Positions 26,197 to 34,622 are shown, numbered from the stretch's first letter. The stretch is 64,000 nucleotides of DNA from Rossellomorea marisflavi (GCA_003667865.1 CP033051.1:3908001-3972000), one strand, 5' to 3'. Notes: a model not told the origin generated them from the sequence alone. Numbers and translations: made by a program.

Positions 26197-26408
26197 CCGT
26201 TTTGCCTCCTACCGAAAATGAAATAGATGATCGGACCAAGTATGTTTACAAGTAATATAACAAGGAGCCATACCCATTTGGGTCCGTTTGTCTCACGAAT
26301 TCTGATTATGTCAATTAATGCTACTAGAAATAAGATAAATTGAATTGCGATTAATGGGAGAATTAATCCCCAATTGATTGATGTTATGACTTGTTCTAAT
26401 TCAGCCAT
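26193..26408 (-). CDS. PLDc_N-type small membrane protein (YxlE type)
   Basis: 71 residues, two membrane segments, ending WVWLLVILLVNILGPIIYFIFGRRQNG, the conserved end of phospholipase-D N-terminal-like small proteins. In B. subtilis, yxlE in the same position takes part in control of SigY. First gene of this three-gene operon; no anti-sigma target is visible here. Confidence 0.85.
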   Translation of the reverse strand: MAELEQVITSINWGLILPLIAIQFILFLVALIDIIRIRETNGPKWVWLLVILLVNILGPIIYFIFGRRQNG

Positions 26409-26560
26409 TTTTTATCCCTCCTGTTTGGTTTTCAGTTATATGACGGATAAGTTTGTAAATCGTTCAAAGATTTCACTAATTTTTTTATAACCTTTTAAGG
26501 TATACCTTCATTAACTTAGTAGAAATTGTATGTCTAAGGACTAACTAAACTATTTTCACT

Positions 26561-26597
26561 AAAAAAGGGACGGACCTGGAAGGTCCGTCCCTTTTTT
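26561..26597. terminator. bidirectional GGGACGGACC-type terminator
   Basis: AAAAAAGGGACGGACCT and AGGTCCGTCCCTTTTTT form a perfect 17-bp helix with a 3-base loop. The same core recurs at 41380-41428. Confidence 0.92.
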
Positions 26598-26604
26598 AAA
26601 TTGT

Positions 26605-26928
26605 TTACTTGAAGAAGTGAATTACAGTTGGAATTTTGTATTCTACGCCTTCGTATGCACGAATAGCTGCGATGATCGTGAAGATAAGTGCTAATACCCC
26701 AACGAGTGGTGCTAATATGAATCCGATTAATACAAGCATTAGAAGTGAACTTACAGCACCATAAATAATATATGAGATTAAGAAATTCAAATATTCTTTC
26801 CCATGAAAATCAATGAAGCTTGAATCATCTTTCTTTATTAACCAGATGACTAGTGGTCCAATGAATGCAGTAAAAAAACTAATGATATAAATAAGTGCTG
26901 CTATTAATCTTTCATCTTTGTTTGGCAT
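26605..26928 (-). CDS. DUF4870 membrane protein
   Basis: 107 residues from the ATG at 26928, preceded by AAAGGAGAGAATAGA; an in-frame start at 26955 overlaps that site. Three or four membrane segments, with VIWLIKKDDSSFIDFHGKEYLNFLISY, in which the short DFHGKEYLNF block is the DUF4870 signature, and AIRAYEGVEYKIP at the end. Function unknown. Single gene with its own terminator. Confidence 0.88.
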   Translation of the reverse strand: MPNKDERLIAALIYIISFFTAFIGPLVIWLIKKDDSSFIDFHGKEYLNFLISYIIYGAVSSLLMLVLIGFILAPLVGVLALIFTIIAAIRAYEGVEYKIPTVIHFFK

Positions 26929-27235
26929 TCTATTCTCTCCTTTCAAAAATTTCATTCTCCTTATTATTACGTCATACCCTTATGAAAGTTTCAACAATTT
27001 TTTTATTGTTTATTGATTCCCTTCTACCCTTACTTTACTCTCACTCTCTCTATTACCCTTTCCTTCAAGAATCATGCTGAAATTCTAAATTTCCTATAAA
27101 TCACAGAACACCATCATGTTTTATGTAGGACGAGAATATAAGTTAACTAAAAGAAGTTGTCCTTCATTTTAAATATATACAAGTTGCCGACAGATTCACC
27201 TACAAAAAATATATATGTCAGAAAGGTTGAGTGAT

Positions 27236-28015
27236 GTGAGTTACATTGAAGCATTTATCTTGGGAATCATTCAAGGCTTAACAGAATTCCTACCAATATC
27301 AAGTACCGGTCATCTTTATTTAGGAAGACATGCCTTTGGTTTGGATGATGCGGGATTATTTTTAGATACGATGCTACATATTGGGACACTGATTGCTGTT
27401 TTTGTTATATACAAATCTGAAATTCTATATATGATTCGAAAGCCGTTTAGTAAGCTTTCCTTTATTTTGATTATCGGAACGATTCCAGCCGTGATTGTTG
27501 GATTATTATTTGAGGATTTTTTCGATGGAATCTCTAAAACAGGCTCAACCATTGGATGGGAGTTCCTTGTTACAGGTCTCATTATGTATTGGGCTGATGG
27601 GGCGAAAAAAGGAGCGAAAAAACTTGAGGATTTGACCTATACAGATGCATGGGTTATTGGAAGTTTTCAAGCTGCTGCCATATTTCCTGCTCTATCAAGA
27701 TCTGGATTAACCATCGCAGCCGGACTATTTCGCAAGCTAGACCGTGAAACAGCTGCTTATTTCTCTTTTCTTTTATCCACTCCAGCTATTCTTGGTGGAA
27801 TTGTTCTTCAATCTAGAGAATTGTTTACAGGGCACGTTGAAGCCATTACATTACCGGCTCTTCTTATCGGTACTGTAACAGCTGCTGTTTTTGGATATTT
27901 GGCCATTGTCGGGATGCTTCATTTCTTGAAAAATCACTCATTAAAGGTTTTCTCGTATTACGTTTGGGCTCTTGGTTCCATTATCCTGATTCTTCAATTT
28001 ACTGGAATCTTTTAA
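27236..28015 (+). CDS. uppP: undecaprenyl-diphosphate phosphatase
   Basis: Recycles the C55 lipid carrier by removing a phosphate; gives bacitracin tolerance. 259 residues from the GTG at 27236, which is nine bases after AAAGG; an ATG at 27215 lies before that site. The first catalytic block GIIQGLTEFLPISSTGHLYL and the second, FPALSRSGLTIAAGLF, hold the Glu, Ser and Arg residues of the BacA family; eight or so membrane segments. Followed at 15 bases by dedA. Confidence 0.95.
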   Translation: MSYIEAFILGIIQGLTEFLPISSTGHLYLGRHAFGLDDAGLFLDTMLHIGTLIAVFVIYKSEILYMIRKPFSKLSFILIIGTIPAVIVGLLFEDFFDGISKTGSTIGWEFLVTGLIMYWADGAKKGAKKLEDLTYTDAWVIGSFQAAAIFPALSRSGLTIAAGLFRKLDRETAAYFSFLLSTPAILGGIVLQSRELFTGHVEAITLPALLIGTVTAAVFGYLAIVGMLHFLKNHSLKVFSYYVWALGSIILILQFTGIF

Positions 28016-28030
28016 GGAGGAATGCAACTT

Positions 28031-28630
28031 ATGAATCATGACCTTATTATGGGATTGCTGGAGAAATTAATGGATTTTGGGTATATAGGGATTGCCTTTG
28101 CATTAATGGTTGAGGTTATTCCAAGCGAACTCGTCCTCAGCTATGCTGGTTTTCTAGTACAATCTGACCGTATTCATTTTATTGGAGCTTTAATAGCCGG
28201 TGTTGTTGGTGGGACACTTGCACAGGTTTTCTTGTATTTACTCGGTATGTACGGTGGAAGGCCATTTTTTGAGAAGTATGGGAAGTATTTACTTATTCAG
28301 CCTAAACACCTTGATGGAGCTGAAGAATGGTTTCAAAAATACGGTACCATAGTCATTTTCACAGCACGATTTATCCCAGTTGTCAGACATGCAATTTCTA
28401 TTCCAGCAGGCATCGGGAGAATGTCTTTTTCTGTGTTTTGTCTTTATACATTTGCAGCTATGATTCCTTGGACTGTTTTATTTTTATTCGTTGGCATAGA
28501 GCTCGGAACGCATTGGGAGCATATTGAAGTCATAGGAGGAAAATACATTAAACCGATTGCGCTTATTGCCGTCATTGCAACCGCTCTCTATTTCCTATTT
28601 GTTTTCAAAAAAAATAAGAACAAAGGGTGA
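28031..28630 (+). CDS. DedA-family membrane protein
   Basis: 199 residues from the ATG at 28031, nine bases after AAGGAGG; an ATG at 28022 is too close to that site. Family blocks: EVIPSELVLSYAGF, GGTLAQVFLYLLGMYGGRPF, TARFIPVVRHAISIPAG. Some DedA proteins (UptA of B. subtilis) return undecaprenyl phosphate across the membrane; placement directly after uppP fits such a role here, as inference. Confidence 0.92.
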   Translation: MNHDLIMGLLEKLMDFGYIGIAFALMVEVIPSELVLSYAGFLVQSDRIHFIGALIAGVVGGTLAQVFLYLLGMYGGRPFFEKYGKYLLIQPKHLDGAEEWFQKYGTIVIFTARFIPVVRHAISIPAGIGRMSFSVFCLYTFAAMIPWTVLFLFVGIELGTHWEHIEVIGGKYIKPIALIAVIATALYFLFVFKKNKNKG

Positions 28631-28755
28631 CTTCATTTTTTCTTATATATTGTTTACAATAGACTGAAATCATTCTCTTTTCTAAGTATTTCAAGGGAAT
28701 GTTTCGTCTATTTTTTTAAAAGAATAATTAAACGTTCTTATAGAAAGGGTACATT

Positions 28756-29895
28756 ATGAAAACAATTGTATTAAAGAATGCAAAAATATATACAATTACT
28801 TCTACGCCTATAGAGAGTGGCTCTGTTTGGATTAAAGATGGCAAGATTACAAGGGTTGTTAACGGAGTAGAAGATCTGAGTCATCAACCATCTATAGAAG
28901 TGATTGATTGCAAAGGACGATTTCTACTGCCTGGCTTTATTGATGCACATACTCATCTTGGTTTATATGATGAGGGTACAGGATGGGCAGGTAATGATGC
29001 CAATGAAACCATTGAACCAACAACTCCACATATTCGTGCATATGATGGTGTTTATCCATTAGATCCTGGCTTTAAGGACGCATTGAAATACGGCATTACT
29101 ACTGTTAACGTCATGCCAGGTAGTGCTAATGTCATTGGAGGTACAACCGCCGTAATTAAAACGCACGGCAAATCAGTCAAAAAAATGCTAATTCGCGAAA
29201 CATCAGGATTGAAGATTGCACTCGGAGAGAACCCAAAACGAATTCATAGTCAAGGGAATAATGATAGCATGACCCGTATGGGAATTATGGGGATGCTTCG
29301 CGAGGCATTTTATAAAGCAAAGTATTGTGATAACCCTGATGATCTTAGAGTAGCACCGATTGTTAGAGCGTTAAAAAGAGAGATACCTGTTCGTATTCAT
29401 GCTCATCGTGCAGATGATATCTTATCAGCTGTGCGTTTTGCACAGGAATTTAATTTGGATTTACGAATAGAACATTGTACGGAAGGTCATCTTATTGCAG
29501 AAGAACTGGCGGGTATCGGTCTAAAGGTTTCTGTTGGTCCTACCCTCACAAGACGATCTAAAGTAGAACTTAAGAATAAAAGTTGGTTTACGTATCAAGA
29601 ATTGTCGAATCATGGTGTGGAAGTATCTATTACGACAGACCACCCTTATACGCCAATACAATATATTAATCTTTGTGCTGCAATCGCAGTTCGTGAAGGA
29701 TTGTCGATTGACAGAGCGTTAAAAGGGATTACCATTCTTCCTGCACGTAATCTTGGAGTCGACCATTTAGTTGGTAGTATTGAAGTAGGAAAAGATGCTG
29801 ATTTAGTTCTGTGGAGTGATCACCCTCTTCACTTTATGGCTAAACCTATTTTCACTCTTGTTGATGGAGAAATAGCCTACCAAAATATGTCGTAA
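28756..29895 (+). CDS. imidazolonepropionase-like amidohydrolase
   Basis: 379 residues. Metal ligands are in LPGFIDAHTHLG, IHAHRADD, RIEHCTEG and TTDHPYTP, as in the amidohydrolase superfamily; the C-terminal VGSIEVGKDADLVLWSDHPL is the usual composite-domain end. No signal peptide. The substrate cannot be read from the sequence; a cyclic amide or dipeptide is typical. Single gene with GAAAGGG before the ATG. Confidence 0.9.
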   Translation: MKTIVLKNAKIYTITSTPIESGSVWIKDGKITRVVNGVEDLSHQPSIEVIDCKGRFLLPGFIDAHTHLGLYDEGTGWAGNDANETIEPTTPHIRAYDGVYPLDPGFKDALKYGITTVNVMPGSANVIGGTTAVIKTHGKSVKKMLIRETSGLKIALGENPKRIHSQGNNDSMTRMGIMGMLREAFYKAKYCDNPDDLRVAPIVRALKREIPVRIHAHRADDILSAVRFAQEFNLDLRIEHCTEGHLIAEELAGIGLKVSVGPTLTRRSKVELKNKSWFTYQELSNHGVEVSITTDHPYTPIQYINLCAAIAVREGLSIDRALKGITILPARNLGVDHLVGSIEVGKDADLVLWSDHPLHFMAKPIFTLVDGEIAYQNMS

Positions 29896-30034
29896 TTTGT
29901 TAAAAATTATTAATATAAATTTCACATATTACCTATATCTTTTTCAAGCTATTTATCGTATGATACCTAAGGATATTATTTTAATTCCAATTACATTGTT
30001 CTGATTAATTCAGTAACTATAGAGCTATTGTAAT

Positions 30035-30183
30035 GGAGGGAAGGCAAATGGTGCGCCACCAGTTTCTTGACTGGTCTTAGTGGGTTCGATTCCCACCCCG
30101 AAATTTTTTATGCACGATTAAAAAATTTCGAGGGTACGGTCGAAGTCGAACACTACAAGACTGCCCTCATGGAGGGGTTTTTG
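30035..30183 (+). promoter_or_regulatory. structured leader (attenuator-like) of the GNAT gene
   Basis: In order: ribosome site GGAGGG (30035-30040), a 10-codon frame, stem TGGTG-CGC-CACCA (30049-30061), which excludes stem ACCAGT...ACTGGT (30058-30075), a T-arm-like hairpin GTGGG-TTCGATT-CCCAC (30080-30096), a perfect 11-bp hairpin CGAAATTTTTT/AAAAAATTTCG (30099-30130), a stem GAGGG..CGGTC/GACTGCCCTC (30130-30168), and a competing CCCTC/GAGGG hairpin (30164-30176) that hides the GNAT ribosome site and is followed by T5. The layout is that of a peptide-sensing or ligand-sensing switch. Its class is not one I recognise. Confidence 0.6.
30048..30080 (+). CDS. putative leader peptide MVRHQFLDWS
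   Basis: ATG at 30048 with GGAGGG seven bases upstream, ten codons (MVRHQFLDWS) and TAG. The frame runs through both alternative first stems of the GNAT leader, so a ribosome on it would melt or trap them. That is the arrangement of translation-coupled attenuators such as those before resistance genes in Bacillus. Translation is inferred from the strong site only. Confidence 0.5.
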   Translation: MVRHQFLDWS

Positions 30184-30735
30184 ATGATCAAGAAACGCGA
30201 ACTACAGGACTGTCATGTCCTTTATGACCTAATGGTGGATCCTGAAGTCTTCCCTTTCGTGCGTCAAAAAGCACAATCCTATGAGGAATTTCTATTCTTA
30301 ACAAAGCAGACGATTGAAGCAGAGGAAAGAGGAGAATTAATCTCAAGAACGATTGTTGACGAATGGGGCGCACCAATTGGAACGATTAATTTATTTGATA
30401 TTGCAGATGGTGCTGGCTTTTTAGGAACATGGTTAGGAAAACCTTATCATGGCAAAGGCTACAACAAACCAGCAAAGGACTCTTTCTTCTCAGAGCTTTT
30501 TTATGAGTTAGGTATTGATACCATTTTCATGAGAATTCGCAAAGTAAACATCCGTTCTCAGAAAGCTGCTGAAAAGCTTCCTTACGTGATAAAAGCAAAT
30601 GAAACACGACCATTTATCTATCAGCAACTAAATGCTACTGAAGATATTTATGACTTATACGAAATTCCAAAGGATTTATACACTCTTCACCTGTATCAAA
30701 ATCAAACAGAAGAAGAACAAGCAATGGAAGCATAA
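30184..30735 (+). CDS. GNAT N-acetyltransferase (RimJ/RimL type)
   Basis: 183 residues from the ATG at 30184, six bases after GGAGGGG; the frame is open further upstream only across the structured leader. Starts MIKKRELQDCHVLYDLMVDP; GTWLGKPYHGKGYN is the acetyl-CoA loop and NIRSQKAAEKL the end of the fold. The acidic C-terminus ends in a run of Glu. Its controlled leader suggests an inducible activity, perhaps modifying a drug or ribosomal protein; the substrate is unknown. Confidence 0.88.
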   Translation: MIKKRELQDCHVLYDLMVDPEVFPFVRQKAQSYEEFLFLTKQTIEAEERGELISRTIVDEWGAPIGTINLFDIADGAGFLGTWLGKPYHGKGYNKPAKDSFFSELFYELGIDTIFMRIRKVNIRSQKAAEKLPYVIKANETRPFIYQQLNATEDIYDLYEIPKDLYTLHLYQNQTEEEQAMEA

Positions 30736-30746
30736 TATATAGACGA

Positions 30747-30773
30747 AACAGCAGACCTTGGCCTGCTGTTTTT
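30747..30773 (+). terminator. intrinsic terminator
   Basis: AACAGCAG pairs with CTGCTGTT followed by T5, twelve bases after the GNAT stop. Confidence 0.85.
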
Positions 30774-31091
30774 ATTATATTATTCAGTTTTTTCTTCTTC
30801 AACTTCTGCTTCTTGTTCTGCAGGTTCTTCGTCTAGGTCTGGTTCTTCCGCATCCCCTAAGGTTCATTTTGCTCCTCTTCCACTTATATTCATCACTTAT
30901 CCCTCCATGTTTGGTTACTCATATGAAATTATTCCAGGTGGACAAGTATGTAAACATTGAGAAATTTTTATAGAGGCATCTTTTTCTTTATAATCGGTTG
31001 TTTCAATTTCGATTATCAAAGATTTGTGAGTTACACCGCCACGATTCTAATCATTTGTGTAAAATTTTCAAGGAATCATTAGGAGGATGAG

Positions 31092-31175
31092 CTAACGGAC
31101 ACAGTGAGCTTATTTCACTAAAAACAGCATTGAGAGCGGCAGAATCCCACTTATAACTCCATCTGTTTCCGTTAG
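31092..31175. repeat. imperfect inverted-repeat intergenic element
   Basis: CTAACGGACACAG (31092-31104) and CTGTTTCCGTTAG (31163-31175) are inverted with one mismatch and 58 bases between. It resembles the TAACGGA...TCCGTTA elements seen between Bacillus genes. The stretch 30776-31356 otherwise holds a decayed acidic frame and the bioY operator. Confidence 0.5.
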
Positions 31176-31267
31176 TCTCACCACCACTTCTTCTCTCTTT
31201 CTACTTCTCTTCAACTCAGTAAAATAAAAAACTATTCACATTATATAAAACTAGATTACCATTTTAT

Positions 31268-31298
31268 ATGTTAACTAAAATAAAAATTAGGTTGACAT
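31268..31298 (+). promoter_or_regulatory. BirA operator
   Basis: ATGTTAACT (31268-31276) and AGGTTGACAT (31289-31298) are inverted half-sites 12 bases apart, matching the Bacillus BirA site. The right half contains the -35 of the bioY promoter, so biotin-loaded BirA would block transcription. Confidence 0.8.
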
Positions 31299-31321
31299 AT
31301 AACATGTAAATACTTTATTCT
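31292..31321 (+). promoter_or_regulatory. bioY-bioB promoter
   Basis: TTGACA (31292-31297), 18 bases, TATTCT (31316-31321). The -35 lies within the BirA operator and the start codon is 36 bases downstream. Confidence 0.65.
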
Positions 31322-31356
31322 ATTTTCTGAAAAGACTTACAAAGGGGGAACTTTTT

Positions 31357-31938
31357 ATGAAACTTAGAGCCATTGATCTTACATTGGCAGCAATGTTCGC
31401 TGCACTTATGGCTGTTGGAGCAAACGTAACATCATTTCTAGTAGTTGGAGGAGTACCAATTACACTAACAACGTTTTTTTGTGTACTAGCAGGTCTGATA
31501 CTAGGCAGCCGTCTTGGAGCCATTTCAATGACTGTTTATGCCCTTATCGGATTAGTAGGTGCACCTGTTTTCGCAAAATTCTCTGGTGGACCAGCGTCTA
31601 TTATCGATCCAACTTTTGGATTTATTGTCTCATATATTATCGTTGCATATGTTGTCGGAAAAATCGTGGAATCAAGAGCCTCAAAGCGAAGCTTTATTAT
31701 TGCAGGATTAGTTGGGATGGCAATTAATTATGTCTTTGGTACGAACTGGATGTATTTTGCCTATAAATTCTGGGCTGCAGCACCTGAAGCTTTTAGCTAT
31801 AAAGTAGCATGGCTATGGATGGTAGCACCACTTCCAAAAGATATTCTTCTTTCTGTTTTCGCGGGAGTTCTTGCACCACGAATCAGTCGAGCCATTCAAA
31901 AAAGTTCAAACACATTAGATCATAAATCTGTTGCCTAA
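31357..31938 (+). CDS. bioY: biotin transporter BioY
   Basis: S-component of a biotin ECF transporter. 193 residues, six membrane segments. LAAMFAALMAVGANVTSF, TLTTFFCVLAGLILGSRLGA and FAKFSGGPASIIDPTFGFI are conserved BioY blocks. AAAGGGGGAACTTTTT precedes the ATG. 27 bases before bioB and under the BirA box, so biotin-repressed. Confidence 0.95.
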   Translation: MKLRAIDLTLAAMFAALMAVGANVTSFLVVGGVPITLTTFFCVLAGLILGSRLGAISMTVYALIGLVGAPVFAKFSGGPASIIDPTFGFIVSYIIVAYVVGKIVESRASKRSFIIAGLVGMAINYVFGTNWMYFAYKFWAAAPEAFSYKVAWLWMVAPLPKDILLSVFAGVLAPRISRAIQKSSNTLDHKSVA

Positions 31939-31965
31939 TTCATACATAGAAGGGGTGTTAGAAGC

Positions 31966-32967
31966 ATGACAAGTAATTGGTCCATTCTAGCAGATCTTGT
32001 TATAGCAGGGGAAGAAATTTCAGATAAAGAAGCTTTTTCTATTTTAAATTGTCCTGATGATTCTATACTTTTATTACTCCATGCAGCTTATAAAATTCGG
32101 TATAAATACTATGGAAAAAAAGTTAAGCTAAACATGATCTTAAATGCAAAATCAGGTCTATGCCCTGAGAATTGTGGATATTGCTCACAGTCAATTATTT
32201 CTACAGCCCCTATTGAATCCTATCGTATGGTCAATAAGGACACACTCCTCCAAGGGGCCGAACAAGCTCATAAATTGAATGTTGGTACATATTGTATTGT
32301 TGCAAGCGGCAGAGGGCCAAGTAATCGCGATGTCGATACGGTTGTTTCTGCAGTAGAAGAGATTAAAGAAAAGTACAACTTGAAAATTTGTGCATGCCTC
32401 GGGATTTTAAAACCTGAACAAGCCACACGCTTAAAAAATGCAGGTGTTGATCGTTACAATCACAACCTTAATACATCAAAAGAACATCATTCCAATATTA
32501 CAACATCTCACACGTATGATGATCGTGTAAATACTGTGAACACAGCCAAGGAAGCAGGAATCTCTCCTTGTTCAGGTGTCATTATTGGAATGAAAGAAAC
32601 AAAACAAGACGTGATCAATATGGCACGTAGCCTGAAAGTATTAGATGCTGATTCCATTCCTGTTAACTTTCTTCATGCTATTGATGGAACACCACTTGAG
32701 GGGACGAATGAATTAGATCCTCGATATTGCCTAAAAGTATTAGCTCTTTTCCGATTTATTAATCCTACGAAAGAAATTCGGATATCAGGTGGTCGGGAAG
32801 TGAATTTAAGAAGCTTACAGCCATTGGGTCTATACGCTGCGAACTCTATCTTTGTTGGAGATTACCTAACAACAGCTGGCCAAGAAAGTACAAAAGATCA
32901 TGAAATGCTAGCGGACCTTGGATTTGAAATTGATGTCGTTGCAACAACGGAAAATGTAAAAATGTAA
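31966..32967 (+). CDS. bioB: biotin synthase
   Basis: Radical-SAM enzyme inserting sulfur into dethiobiotin. 333 residues. The 4Fe-4S motif CPENCGYCSQS is intact, with YCIVASGRGPS, CACLGIL, RYNHNLNTS and EIRISGGREVNLRSLQP, which carry ligands of the second cluster. No other bio genes are here, so bioY-bioB may use dethiobiotin made from elsewhere or imported. GAAGGGGTG precedes the ATG. Confidence 0.97.
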   Translation: MTSNWSILADLVIAGEEISDKEAFSILNCPDDSILLLLHAAYKIRYKYYGKKVKLNMILNAKSGLCPENCGYCSQSIISTAPIESYRMVNKDTLLQGAEQAHKLNVGTYCIVASGRGPSNRDVDTVVSAVEEIKEKYNLKICACLGILKPEQATRLKNAGVDRYNHNLNTSKEHHSNITTSHTYDDRVNTVNTAKEAGISPCSGVIIGMKETKQDVINMARSLKVLDADSIPVNFLHAIDGTPLEGTNELDPRYCLKVLALFRFINPTKEIRISGGREVNLRSLQPLGLYAANSIFVGDYLTTAGQESTKDHEMLADLGFEIDVVATTENVKM

Positions 32968-32980
32968 AGCCAAATGTTTT

Positions 32981-33033
32981 AAGGACTTTCCTTATCTGTA
33001 ACGTATAGTAGCAGAAAAGGAAAGTCCTTTTTC
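32981..33033 (+). terminator. intrinsic terminator after bioB
   Basis: AAGGACTTTCCTT and AAGGAAAGTCCTT pair perfectly (13 bp) and T5 follows. Confidence 0.85.
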
Positions 33034-33200
33034 GTCACTAGCTGAATCAAATTTTCAGATTTTATGATGGGTTTTTATAGAATTACATTCCTTACTAACA
33101 AAGCTTAATGACTAGTAACAAAAGAAAGAAATTTCTAAAAAAAGGATATTTTCAATTTATCCCTTATGATGGATGTATCGAACTTTTAAGGGGTGTGTGT

Positions 33201-34493
33201 ATGAACTCATTCAAACAACTTAGGGGAATGGATCGTAATGTTTGGATCCGATTTGTGGGAGAGGCAATTAATGGCATTGCCTTTATGATGCTTATGCCCT
33301 TTTTTGCACTATATTTAAAAGACAAAGTGGATTCCCTGCTTTTAGTTGGTATCGTCATGGCTGTTGCCCCAATTGCTTCTGTTTTTGGGACGATGATCGG
33401 TGGTAAATTAGCCGACATATACGGTAGAAAGCCCGTAATGGTTACATCGATGGCTGGAAACGGTTTTGTGATGTTAGGGTTTGTTTTCTTTGATACGTTT
33501 TATGCATTTATCATTTTATCTGCTTTTATGGGATTCTTCAATTCGTTATTTCATCCTGCTGCTTCTGCCATGGTTGCAGATGTTACAGCACCTGACAAAC
33601 GTACAGAGGCATTCGGATTACTGCGTTTAGGTCATAATATCGGGGCTGCAATTGGACCACTGATTGGCGCTTCTATTATAGTAATCTCAAAATCAGTCAT
33701 ATTTTTAATTGCGGCTGGGACAGTATTTGTCTACTCTCTTGTTGTGCTCTTATTTATATATGAAAGCTTACCAAAAAAAGACAAAAAAGATTCACTCTTA
33801 GATTCCAATAATCAAGCTGAAAAGCTACCTTCACCATTCAAAGTCCTTATCCAGGATAAAGTTTTGCTCGTCTTTGTGTTAACCGGAGTTGTCATCTCCA
33901 TGTCTTTTTCTCAAACAGAAGGAATGCTTCCTCTGCATTTTGATAATGAACTAAAGCATTTACCACCTGAGCGAAACCCGTTTCCATATTTAATGGCTTT
34001 TAATGGACTGCTTGTTGTGTTATTTCAGCTCCCTATCTCAAGCTGGGCTGCAAAAAAGAAAATAGGCTTTGTTATGATTATCGGAGCATTTTTATTTGGC
34101 CTTGGCCAAATTGCCATCGCTTGGTTTCCTTACATGTTCTACGCGCAAAGAACAGAATTTTATCTCATCCTAATTGTAATGCTAATTGTATATGGTATTT
34201 ATACTTTAGGGGAAATGCTTATTAGTCCCGTACAGATGACGTTCATTTCAAATATTGCGCCTGATCATTTAAGAGGAACGTATATGGGTGCTTCTGGTTT
34301 GCAATGGATTTTAGGAGGAGCCATTGGACCTCTTATTTCTGGATATTTACTAGATAAATCATTAGGTAATATGATGTTTACCGGACTTGGAATCGGTTGT
34401 ATGATTGCTGGAGTTATATATGTTGCTATCGATCGTATGGTGACACCTCCTTCCGAAAAGCAAGTACTGATCGAGAAAGAGTCTAGTTTATAG
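33201..34493 (+). CDS. MFS transporter, drug-efflux type
   Basis: 430 residues from the ATG at 33201, behind AAGGGGTG; the frame is open from 33108 without a site. Twelve membrane segments. GGKLADIYGRKPVMV is the motif A loop between segments 2 and 3, and LRLGHNIGAAIGPLIGA the motif C-like segment 5. A long charged central loop lies at about residues 190-215. Substrate not predictable. Single gene, ending at a complex hairpin. Confidence 0.9.
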   Translation: MNSFKQLRGMDRNVWIRFVGEAINGIAFMMLMPFFALYLKDKVDSLLLVGIVMAVAPIASVFGTMIGGKLADIYGRKPVMVTSMAGNGFVMLGFVFFDTFYAFIILSAFMGFFNSLFHPAASAMVADVTAPDKRTEAFGLLRLGHNIGAAIGPLIGASIIVISKSVIFLIAAGTVFVYSLVVLLFIYESLPKKDKKDSLLDSNNQAEKLPSPFKVLIQDKVLLVFVLTGVVISMSFSQTEGMLPLHFDNELKHLPPERNPFPYLMAFNGLLVVLFQLPISSWAAKKKIGFVMIIGAFLFGLGQIAIAWFPYMFYAQRTEFYLILIVMLIVYGIYTLGEMLISPVQMTFISNIAPDHLRGTYMGASGLQWILGGAIGPLISGYLLDKSLGNMMFTGLGIGCMIAGVIYVAIDRMVTPPSEKQVLIEKESSL

Positions 34494-34516
34494 ACGATTT
34501 ATACAAATATACAAAA

Positions 34517-34621
34517 GTGCAGAACAGACGCTGTTCGTTGGAAAAGAATACTTCAAGCCTCTTATTGTTTCTAAAGAGGCTTAGTATTTCTTCCAGAACA
34601 CGATTGTCCTGCACATTTTTT
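34517..34621. terminator. three-way-junction hairpin between convergent genes
   Basis: An outer stem GTGCAG/CTGCAC (34517-34522, 34609-34614) encloses a small ACAG/CTGT hairpin and a long arm: GGAAAAGAATAC/GTATTTCTTCC plus AAGCCTCTT/AAGAGGCTT. A T-run follows on the plus strand and a shorter one on the minus. It probably terminates both the MFS gene and the MurG-like gene, but is far larger than a normal terminator. Confidence 0.6.
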
Positions 34622-34622
34622 A

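Noticed and set aside
30048..30110. A tRNA gene, because of the GTGGG-TTCGATT-CCCAC T-arm-like hairpin
   Set aside because: No matching 5' acceptor strand or D-arm exists upstream, the anticodon-like loop has the wrong size, and the 3' strand pairs with downstream bases instead.
30780..30893. An acidic frame on the minus strand (Glu/Ala-rich, ending EEEKTE) with a good ribosome site
   Set aside because: The start MNIS is followed by a stop after nine codons; joining it to the acidic tail needs two compensating frameshifts, so it is at best a dead gene.
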